From positions 1 through 39,917 of the forward strand of contig JAIBAQ010000036.1 in assembly GCA_019695095.1 (NCBI GenBank): 39,917 bases of DNA, read 5' to 3'. Every line of letters starts with the position of its first letter. Within the stretch, counting starts at the first letter, position 1. Positions 22,920 to 29,731 of this stretch are shown piece by piece. The notes below the pieces were generated by a model that saw only the letters and a list, made by a program, of their open reading frames with translations, made no database searches and was not told the DNA's origin. This DNA is from Candidatus Hydrogenedentota bacterium. GTDB taxonomy: Bacteria > Hydrogenedentota > Hydrogenedentia > Hydrogenedentales > SLHB01. Both the position numbers and the translations under genes were made by a program.

Positions 22920-24651
22920 GGACACTCTCGGGGTTGTCGTCGAAGGCATCCGACTCGGCCGTAACGCGAAGCACTTCTTCGAATGTAGTCAAACCTTGTG
23001 CAATGCGAACGCACCCGGAATGGCGAAGCGTCCGCATGCCGAGTTCCATGGCCTTGCGTTTGATATGTGTCGAAGGTTCGCGCCGTATTGTCATTTCCTT
23101 GATGGGAGAAGAGAACGGTAAGATCTCGTAGATCGCGATTCGCCCGCGATACCCCGTGTGACGGCATGCGTCGCATCCTTTTGCCCGCATGAACTTCGCG
23201 GTCTTTGCCATGCTGGCTTCCATACCTACTTGCGCCAGCGACAACGGTTCGGGCGTGAAAGGTTCCGCGCACTTCGGGCACAGTCGCCGCACCAAGCGCT
23301 GCGCAAGCGAGGCAATCATGGTGCTCGCGATGAGGAACGGCTCGACCCCCATGTCGGTGAGACGCGTTACGGCACCTGCTGCGTCGTTCGTGTGCAGCGT
23401 GCTAAACACAAGGTGCCCCGTCAGACTCGACCGGATGGCCATTTCGGCCGTTTCAAAGTCGCGAATTTCCCCCACCAGCATGATGTCGGGGTCATGGCGC
23501 AACATGGAACGCAGCGCCGTCGAGAAATCGAAGCCGATCTGCGGCAGCGTCTGCATTTGGGTAATGCCTTTAAGCTGGTATTCAATCGGGTCTTCGATGG
23601 TGATGATCTTGTGCTCAAGTTTGTTGAGCTTGCTCAGCGCCCCGTAAAGCGTGGTCGTTTTGCCGCTACCCGTAGGTCCCGTAACGAGGATCATGCCGTG
23701 CGGACGCGTCAAAAATGTGTTGAACAGCGTCAGATCTTCTTCCAGGAATCCGAGTTGTTCCAGCGTCATGAACATTGACGAACGATTCAGGATACGCAAG
23801 TTAACCGTCTCGCCGTGCGCGGACGGCAACACAGAAACGCGCAGGTCGAACTGGTCTTCTCCAAGCGACGCCCGGATCTTTCCGTCTTGAGGCAGGCGCT
23901 TTTCGGCGATGTTCAGGTTCGCCATGATCTTGATGCGCGACACGATAGCCGAATGGAACCCGCGAATCGTGGGCGGCGTCGGCACGGCGTGCAGTATGCC
24001 GTCGATGCGGTAACGCAAGCGCAATTGATCCTCAAAGGGCTCAAGGTGAACGTCGGTTGCTCCACTCTGAATGGCCTCGGCAATAAGTTCGTTCACGAAC
24101 TTGATGATCGACGCGTCTATACTCTCATCACCCAGGTCTGCGCCGGCGCTGGCGGAGTCCAGGCTCAACACTGACCCGACGCTCTCCGAATCGCTGAGAA
24201 TCTTCTCGACCGTATCCGCGCCAACGCCGTAGAGCATCTTGATCGTGCGCGTGATCTCTTCGGGCGTTGTCACTGCCGCGTCAACGCGCTGCTTCAAGAC
24301 CATACGAATGTCGTCAAGCAGATGGCGATTGAGCGGATCGCACACGGCCACGACCAGCGTACCGTTGCGATCCTGGATGGGAACAAACTGATAGTGGGTG
24401 GCAAATCGGGCCGGCACGCGAGCCGCCACCTCGGGCGGTATTTCCATCTTGGAGGGTTGGACGAAGCGCATTTCGCAGAACTGCGCGAGCGAACGGTACA
24501 GCGCCTCGGCGGTCACGCAGCCCGTTTGGACGAGCACGTCCATCAGGGCGATGCCCTTTCCGGCAGCTTCCTGGCGGGCACGTGTCAGCCGCGCCTCATC
24601 CACCACACCATCGCGTAAGAGTTGTTTTTCGAAAGCGGATTCAACGGCCAA
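22900..24651 (-). CDS. gspE: Type II secretion assembly ATPase GspE
   Basis: 583 residues. The N-terminal T2SSE_N domain (residues 1-150) precedes the ATPase. Walker A is GPTGSGKTT (325-333), the Asp box ITIEDPIEY (350-358), Walker B DIMLVGEIRD (389-398) and the His box LVFSTLHTNDA. A zinc-binding pair CPKC (458-461) and CDAC (493-496) is typical of GspE/PilB. GspE powers pseudopilus assembly from the cytoplasmic face. The start is TTG, with GGAG about 9 bases upstream. It is the first gene of the operon, which runs through the secretin; 20-50 bases of its end overlap gspF depending on the gspF start. Confidence 0.95.
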   Translation of the reverse strand: MAVESAFEKQLLRDGVVDEARLTRARQEAAGKGIALMDVLVQTGCVTAEALYRSLAQFCEMRFVQPSKMEIPPEVAARVPARFATHYQFVPIQDRNGTLVVAVCDPLNRHLLDDIRMVLKQRVDAAVTTPEEITRTIKMLYGVGADTVEKILSDSESVGSVLSLDSASAGADLGDESIDASIIKFVNELIAEAIQSGATDVHLEPFEDQLRLRYRIDGILHAVPTPPTIRGFHSAIVSRIKIMANLNIAEKRLPQDGKIRASLGEDQFDLRVSVLPSAHGETVNLRILNRSSMFMTLEQLGFLEEDLTLFNTFLTRPHGMILVTGPTGSGKTTTLYGALSKLNKLEHKIITIEDPIEYQLKGITQMQTLPQIGFDFSTALRSMLRHDPDIMLVGEIRDFETAEMAIRSSLTGHLVFSTLHTNDAAGAVTRLTDMGVEPFLIASTMIASLAQRLVRRLCPKCAEPFTPEPLSLAQVGMEASMAKTAKFMRAKGCDACRHTGYRGRIAIYEILPFSSPIKEMTIRREPSTHIKRKAMELGMRTLRHSGCVRIAQGLTTFEEVLRVTAESDAFDDNPESVHAPVSV

Positions 24652-24977
24652 GGTTATATGCTCCAGAAATGAATGAACTCGTTATGTATCAAGATCTTAT
24701 CAAACCCCGAACCAACCTGCAATGACAACCGCACCTCCGAACAACAAGGACTGCCCCAGGCGCAGCACACCGGAGACGGAGATGTCCCTGATTTCCGCAA
24801 GCCCCCAGCCCGGATTTCCGCGAACACACATGGACCTCTACCGTGATCAGTGCGATTACCACACTGTAAGCTACGAATGAGGCAGTTCCCCATAAACACA
24901 GTGTGTTCGTGAGAAACCCTCATGGGATAACCTCAATGTCCTGCATGTGAGCAAATTGCGCCGATACAAACCGCGGG
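24652..24977. other. Gene-free gap between the secretion operon and the anti-sigma gene
   Basis: 326 bases. It should contain the promoter of the gsp operon, but no -35/-10 pair stands out. A perfect 13-base palindrome AACACA-G-TGTGTT lies at 24895-24907 and could be an operator or part of a hairpin. A reverse-strand open frame (24654-24923) is Cys/Arg-rich, has no ribosome binding site and resembles no protein, so I do not call it. Confidence 0.4.
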
Positions 24978-26033
24978 CTAGCGCTTACGCTCCTCCGCCA
25001 AGACCATGAGGGCAGCCGTTGCTCGCTTCGCATAAACGGGGTTCTCGGCGGCGCGCTTGAAGTGCTCTTCGGCGGAAGAAAAATCACGCAGATCGTTCTG
25101 ATATATCTCGCCGATCTTGATCTCGAGGAGGGCAACGGCAATGGGATCGGTGCACCGATCACGGGCCAAGGTCATTGCGGTCAACCGTGGAGACTTCGCG
25201 TTGGCGTCCTTTCCGGACTCTGCTTCTGCCAACAACAGCTTGCCCATATCGAGCGCAGCTTCCTCGGCAACCAGCGAATCCTTGTTGCCTACGATAATGC
25301 TCTCCAGCTTTCCGAACGGGTCCGTTCTATCCTTACGCGCGGTATCCAACGCATAGAGCGACGCAAACTGAACCGATTCCGCTTCCGCGAGGAGGTCCCG
25401 GCGAGCGATTACGTGACGTTCCCGTTCCGGGGTCTGCTTGACGTAGTCGTGGTATCGCGTCATGAGCGCGGTAGTCGCGGCCAGGGCCTCCGGATAGCGT
25501 TTGAGATCGTATGCCAAGTCAGCAACCCGCAGTTGGGCGTCCCCGGCTTTCACATCGTCTGCATTCGCCGCGAGGCAGTCTTGAAGCGACTGATAGGCTG
25601 TGGCAAGGTCTCCCTGTTTGACCAGCGCATCGGCCTTTTCGATGGCCGCACCCAATGGAGACGAGCCTGTTGCGCCAACCGTCGAAGCGACATGCACAAC
25701 CGGGCTCGCGTGCTTGTCCGAGCGTACAAATCCAAGAGCAGCCAGTACCACGACACACGCCACCGTCGCTAATGCCAGCGCCACTCGACGCCCGCGCGCC
25801 GTCGCCGGGGAGCTAGCGAGACGGTTCCGCACAAGAGGCGCGAGGTCGAACTTCAGTTCCGGCTGATTAACAGGAATAGCTTCGCGCAGACCGCTCAACG
25901 CCTCATACTCCCGGCGCAGTCCTGCGTCTCGGGCCATCGCTTCTTCGAGCAGCCGTTTCTCCTGAGTAGAGGCGTCACCGTAAATAGATGCCGCCATGGC
26001 TGCCTCAATCCGACGTTTACGAAACAGGAACAT
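24978..26033 (-). CDS. Putative anti-sigma factor with TPR-like periplasmic domain
   Basis: 351 residues. The N-terminal 75 residues are helical and charged ('AAMAASIYGDASTQEKRLLEEAMARDAGLRREYEALSGLREAI'), of the kind that binds a sigma factor; the Cys/His zinc site of ZAS-type anti-sigma factors is missing. One membrane helix lies at about 83-103 (RVALALATVACVVVLAALGF). The outer part (130-345) has TPR-like helix pairs ('LVKQGDLATAYQSLQDCLAANADD', 'YQNDLRDFSSAEEHFKRAAENP'). It is 34 bases after the ECF sigma gene, the usual arrangement for a sigma/anti-sigma pair. The role is inferred from that neighbour and topology, not from a sequence match. Confidence 0.7.
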   Translation of the reverse strand: MFLFRKRRIEAAMAASIYGDASTQEKRLLEEAMARDAGLRREYEALSGLREAIPVNQPELKFDLAPLVRNRLASSPATARGRRVALALATVACVVVLAALGFVRSDKHASPVVHVASTVGATGSSPLGAAIEKADALVKQGDLATAYQSLQDCLAANADDVKAGDAQLRVADLAYDLKRYPEALAATTALMTRYHDYVKQTPERERHVIARRDLLAEAESVQFASLYALDTARKDRTDPFGKLESIIVGNKDSLVAEEAALDMGKLLLAEAESGKDANAKSPRLTAMTLARDRCTDPIAVALLEIKIGEIYQNDLRDFSSAEEHFKRAAENPVYAKRATAALMVLAEERKR

Positions 26034-26067
26034 GGTATGAGTCCTCTGAAAACATGAACTATCTAAT

Positions 26068-26667
26068 CTAATTATCGTTCAAGCCTGGTTCGGGGTTGAC
26101 GAAATCTTTCAACTGTACCTGCATCTTCCGTAGCGCCCGGAACAAATGCACCTTCACGCTCCCGACCGTACACCCGAGGACTTCCGCGATCTCCGCGAGT
26201 TGAAGCCCCTCGTAGTGCCGCATCACAAACACAGACCGCTGCGTCGGCGACAACACCTCCAGCGCCGCTTGGACGCGAGCGGCAATTTCCCCAGCCCGTA
26301 CCCGGCGTTCGGTGTCAATCCCGGGCGTCAGGGTATCGGCAACCGCCAATGCTTCGATGCCGCTTTCGTCAAGGCTTTCGTGACGCCGGCGCTTGCGGCG
26401 CCGTGTGGCGTCAATCGACTGGTTAACCGTCAGCCGAAGCAGCCACGGGAGGAATCCGCCGGTGGGCTGCCAGGCATCGATTTTGCGAAACGCCTTGACA
26501 AACGCGTCCTGGGCCACGTCCAGCGCGTCTTCACGGTTCCCCGTAATGCGGTAGGCAATCGCATAGACCCGGCCCTGGTGCCTGCGGACCAGTTCTTCAA
26601 ATGCGTGAGGGTCCCCGGCTTTGTATGCCAGGGCTAGTTCTTCATCACCCCTCGTTGGCAGATCCAT
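26068..26667 (-). CDS. ECF-type RNA polymerase sigma factor
   Basis: 199 residues. Region 2 is 'DPHAFEELVRRHQGRVYAIAYRITGNREDALDVAQDAFVKAFRKI' with the usual 'DA-D-x-x-Q-x-x-F' motif and 'FLPWLLRLTVNQSIDATRRRKRR'. Region 4 (about 130-185) is 'LEVLSPTQRSVFVMRHYEGLQLAEIAEVLGCTVGSVKVHLFRALRKM', containing the helix-turn-helix that reads the -35 element. There is no domain 3, as expected in the ECF group. It directs RNA polymerase to a small regulon, probably for an envelope signal sensed by the adjacent membrane protein. The upstream gap (26668-26800) would hold its promoter. Confidence 0.93.
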   Translation of the reverse strand: MDLPTRGDEELALAYKAGDPHAFEELVRRHQGRVYAIAYRITGNREDALDVAQDAFVKAFRKIDAWQPTGGFLPWLLRLTVNQSIDATRRRKRRRHESLDESGIEALAVADTLTPGIDTERRVRAGEIAARVQAALEVLSPTQRSVFVMRHYEGLQLAEIAEVLGCTVGSVKVHLFRALRKMQVQLKDFVNPEPGLNDN

Positions 26668-26800
26668 TCGGATATGTCTTCCGGATTAAGAAACGTGTGG
26701 TTGTGGCAAAAGGTTTACACGTCAAGAGTAGCGTCGGGAGTAACCGGCTGCAACCTAGGTTCGGCAGTCCAATTCGGCTTGAGGCCCCTTGCCCTGAACG

Positions 26801-27835
26801 TCACGCCACAAACAGGAAATCCACGCCCTCCACGTACCCACGCGGCAACAGCCATCCCCGGATCAAGTCCCGAGCGCCCAGCGTACCCACGGCAATCAGG
26901 ACAAAGACTTGTCCTGGCGGCGGCAACTCATCTGGAGGCACTACCGGTGTATCGTGGATGATCTCCCCGATCTTCCGTTCATTGATGTCCACTACCCCGG
27001 CAGGCCGCACGGAAATCCACTCTCGCAGCCAGCGTTTGCCCACCTCACCCGCCCCCCATTGATAGAACTGCACCGGGCGTCCCCGCGATGTACTGACCCC
27101 GTCCGGTCCGGGAACCAGAAGTCCCGACTCTCTAAGGAAATGCCTCTTCAGCGCGCGGAATGCCCCTTCGTTGTACCTCGGGTCGGTCATGGACAGGCGG
27201 TCGGGAGTGTCGTGCCAGTCCAGCAGGATGTCATCGACGTTCGCGAACCGGCCACCATCGAGCCATAGACGCATAATCAGGTCATAGTCCTCCGGCCACG
27301 CGCAGTCGCGATACCCGCCAACGCGCAGGTAAGCCTCGCGCCGCATGAAGAACGTGGGATGCGCAACTGGGCATTCAACGAAAATCTCGCGGACGATTTC
27401 GTCGTGACTTGTAAGTCCATTCAGCCAGTCAATGTATCGTTGTCGTCCATCCGTGATGCCGTCGCCAATCGCGCGAACCTGTGTTCCGCACAACGCCAGC
27501 GCGGAGTCGGACTGCATCAGTTCGAACTGCTTCTCCAATCGCGATGGATGCGCCACATCATCGGCATCCATACGCGCGATGTATAGGGCTGTGCTTTCAC
27601 GGATTCCCCGCTGCAACGCGGAGACAATGCCCACATGCGGAAGTTCCATGACACGAATGCGCGCATCGTGGCGCGCGAGCAGTGACATCAACCGGGGCGA
27701 ATCGTCCGTCGAGCCATCGTCGACAAGCAGCAATTCCCAATCGCCAACAGTCTGGGCGCACATGGAGAAAACGGCATTCTCCAACGAGGATTGAGCATTG
27801 AAGCAGGGCATCACGATGGAAATAGCGGGAGGCAT
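26801..27835 (-). CDS. Family 2 glycosyltransferase with additional C-terminal Rossmann-like domain
   Basis: 344 residues. The GT-A signature is plain: 'ISIVMPCFNAQSSLENAVFSMCAQT', 'LLLVDDGSTDDS', 'YIARMDADDVAHPSRLEKQ' with the DxD metal site, and 'HPTFFMRREAYLRVGGY ... EDYDLIMRL', typical of GT2. After about residue 250 comes 'FYQWGAGEVGKRWLREW', a glycine-rich nucleotide-binding-like turn, followed by 'VVDINERKIG' and 'HDTPVVPPDELP', resembling the dinucleotide-binding lobe of some sugar-modifying proteins. It is probably cytoplasmic and transfers a sugar to a polysaccharide or lipid. It lies 34 bases after the 27870 gene, so the two are likely cotranscribed. Confidence 0.88.
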   Translation of the reverse strand: MPPAISIVMPCFNAQSSLENAVFSMCAQTVGDWELLLVDDGSTDDSPRLMSLLARHDARIRVMELPHVGIVSALQRGIRESTALYIARMDADDVAHPSRLEKQFELMQSDSALALCGTQVRAIGDGITDGRQRYIDWLNGLTSHDEIVREIFVECPVAHPTFFMRREAYLRVGGYRDCAWPEDYDLIMRLWLDGGRFANVDDILLDWHDTPDRLSMTDPRYNEGAFRALKRHFLRESGLLVPGPDGVSTSRGRPVQFYQWGAGEVGKRWLREWISVRPAGVVDINERKIGEIIHDTPVVPPDELPPPGQVFVLIAVGTLGARDLIRGWLLPRGYVEGVDFLFVA

Positions 27836-27869
27836 GACTACAGTCTACATTTGGGTGATTCGCGGCGGC

Positions 27870-29009
27870 TCAGTGCTTTGCGATCTTCTGCCGGACCGTG
27901 TTGGCCTTATCGGCCTCGGAAGCGGCCGCGTAGAGATCGGCCGCCTTCGTATACCGGCGCTCGCAGAGCTTCATGAATAGCAGGGCGCGTTCTTTATCGC
28001 CTAGCGCGTCGTACCGTTCAGCCGCGCGGATCGCAAGTTCGCGATGCGCCGCGGCATTGGATGGCCGATACAGTTGCGCAATATGCTCCGTGACCAGAGC
28101 TGCCGCATTGGCAAATGCGGCAACCTCAGCCGCTTTGAGCACTCCGGCAAGGTATTCCAACTGCTGCTGTGCAAGCACGGCATCAAACGGCTGCTTCGAA
28201 AGCGCCGCGCGCGGAACCGATGTCCTCGCATACGCGCCAAAACCCTGCCTAAAACGCGCAAATGCCTCTTCCAGATCCTTCACATACGTCACCGTTCCGA
28301 CCGTCAAATAATGCACGGGACTCGTTTCACTGGGTGTGGGCGTTTCTGTCTTTCGCGATTCGGTACGTCGCTTTGCCTGCTCGCGAGCGTCCACTTCGTA
28401 CTTGGACGTGGCCTGTGTAAGCACACTGTGAATGCCTTGCTCGGCCATTTCCAGATACGCGGCACGGTTTTCCTGAGAGTAGAAGGCACTCTCAATCACC
28501 GATTCGATAATGATGACCGGTAGCTCGATGGCGCGACGTACATTCTTGCCTTGAAGAAGACACGCCACCAGTTCATTAAAGTATCCCGCAAAAATGTTGG
28601 GACCAATTGCGTGCTGCTCGGCTTCCATGGCGCGAAGCTCGCGCAAAATGTGCTGATAGATAAGATCGGCCGCGAAAACGTAGCCACGATCCTTCCAATT
28701 GATGGTCCCCTTGGCGGGATCGACACGAGGCATGGAATCGAGTTGAATTCGAATCTTGGAAGCGGTGACATACAAACCGCCGGACACTGCGATCTTCTTG
28801 ATCTCTTCCAGGATTTCGGGCACTTGCGGGTCGTCCACCGACTGCAAGGCAACCAACTTCTTGACTTGCTCACCCAACGGAGCTGTAGTCAAACCCTGAT
28901 CCTCAACGAGCGGATTGGCTGGACGCGGTGGCGACGTCTTTACAAATTCGGCTGGCTTAGACGGAGGCGGCGTCATTAAATCCGTGATGCGTTTGAACAA
29001 CTCCATCAC
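27870..29009 (-). CDS. Protein of unknown function with a Pro-rich N-terminal linker and helical repeats
   Basis: 379 residues; no signal peptide or membrane segment. Residues 13-40 are Pro/Lys-rich (PPPSKPAEFVKTSPPRPANP). Residues from about 45 are mostly helical, with 'GPNIFAGYFNELVACLLQGKNVRRAIELP' and a Lys/Arg/Thr-rich hinge at about 215-235. The end ('AAERYDALGDKERALLFMKLCERRYTKAADLYAAASEADKAN') resembles TPR/SEL1-type helix pairs. The start could be either of two adjacent ATGs (29009 or 29006). It lies between engB and the GT2 gene. I do not recognise the family and propose no function. Confidence 0.65.
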   Translation of the reverse strand: MMELFKRITDLMTPPPSKPAEFVKTSPPRPANPLVEDQGLTTAPLGEQVKKLVALQSVDDPQVPEILEEIKKIAVSGGLYVTASKIRIQLDSMPRVDPAKGTINWKDRGYVFAADLIYQHILRELRAMEAEQHAIGPNIFAGYFNELVACLLQGKNVRRAIELPVIIIESVIESAFYSQENRAAYLEMAEQGIHSVLTQATSKYEVDAREQAKRRTESRKTETPTPSETSPVHYLTVGTVTYVKDLEEAFARFRQGFGAYARTSVPRAALSKQPFDAVLAQQQLEYLAGVLKAAEVAAFANAAALVTEHIAQLYRPSNAAAHRELAIRAAERYDALGDKERALLFMKLCERRYTKAADLYAAASEADKANTVRQKIAKH

Positions 29010-29140
29010 CGGCTCCCACGGTAGTAGACCGAGCTTCGAGCAACTACGTAGCGGTCACGACTTCCCCACGCAAAAGACTACACAGATTGTACACGCGAAT
29101 CAATGTACATGATAGGATCGGTTTGATTTCGCATTAGTCT

Positions 29141-29731
29141 TTATTTTCGCGTAATACAGGCATCTATTGTATTCCAGAGTTCGCGCAGTCCTTCTTTCGA
29201 CACCGCCGAAAACGGAATGATCGAATCCACCTCATCTATGCCCAGTTCCTCGGCCATCGCCTCAAGATAACGCATCCGCTCAGCCGCCCCCACTTTGTCC
29301 ACTTTGGTGGCCACGAGCACTGTCGGCACCTTGGCTTCTTCCAACAGATCAAGTAGTTCGTGGTCGTTGTGCGAGGGTTTATGCCTCACGTCTATTAGGT
29401 GCGCAACAATTCGGAGCGTGTTACGCGTGGCCAGGTAGTCGGTTATGGCCCGCCCCCACTCTTCGCGGAGCGCCTTCGAGACTTTCGCGAAACCGTAGCC
29501 CGGCAGATCCACAAAATAGACGCTGCCGTTCACATCGAAGAAATTGATCATCTGCGTCTTGCCGGGCCGTTTGCTCGTCTTGGCGAGGTTCTTCTTGTTC
29601 AGGAGGACATTCAGCAGCGTCGACTTGCCCGCGTTGGACCGACCTGCGAAGGCAATCTCCGGGCGGCCGTCGCGCGGGAACTGGTCCGGCAGAATCGCGC
29701 TCTTGAGAAAGTCGGCGGACTTGATTCTCAT
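29141..29731 (-). CDS. engB: Ribosome biogenesis GTP-binding protein EngB (YsxC/YihA)
   Basis: 196 residues, the family length. G1 GRSNAGKST (residues 30-38), the switch with KTSKRPGKTQMINFF, G3 'DLPGYGFAKV', and G4 'TKVDK' are all typical of the TrmE-Era-EngA-EngB-Septin GTPase group, with PGKTQ being the EngB signature. EngB is a cytoplasmic GTPase needed for assembly of the large ribosomal subunit. Its ATG overlaps the lon stop in an ATGA unit, so the two are coupled. The lon-engB order is common in bacteria. Confidence 0.95.
   Translation of the reverse strand: MRIKSADFLKSAILPDQFPRDGRPEIAFAGRSNAGKSTLLNVLLNKKNLAKTSKRPGKTQMINFFDVNGSVYFVDLPGYGFAKVSKALREEWGRAITDYLATRNTLRIVAHLIDVRHKPSHNDHELLDLLEEAKVPTVLVATKVDKVGAAERMRYLEAMAEELGIDEVDSIIPFSAVSKEGLRELWNTIDACITRK

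Noticed and set aside
24654-24923. Minus-strand frame of 89 codons upstream of gspE
   Set aside because: Cys/Arg-rich random-looking composition, no ribosome binding site, no known motif; it covers the region expected to hold the gsp promoter.
26668-26800. Possible ECF-type autoregulatory promoter ahead of the sigma factor (AAACCT with CGTTT, 15-base spacing)
   Set aside because: The spacing and the -35 match are poor and there is no second copy in the window to compare, so I do not list it as a feature.
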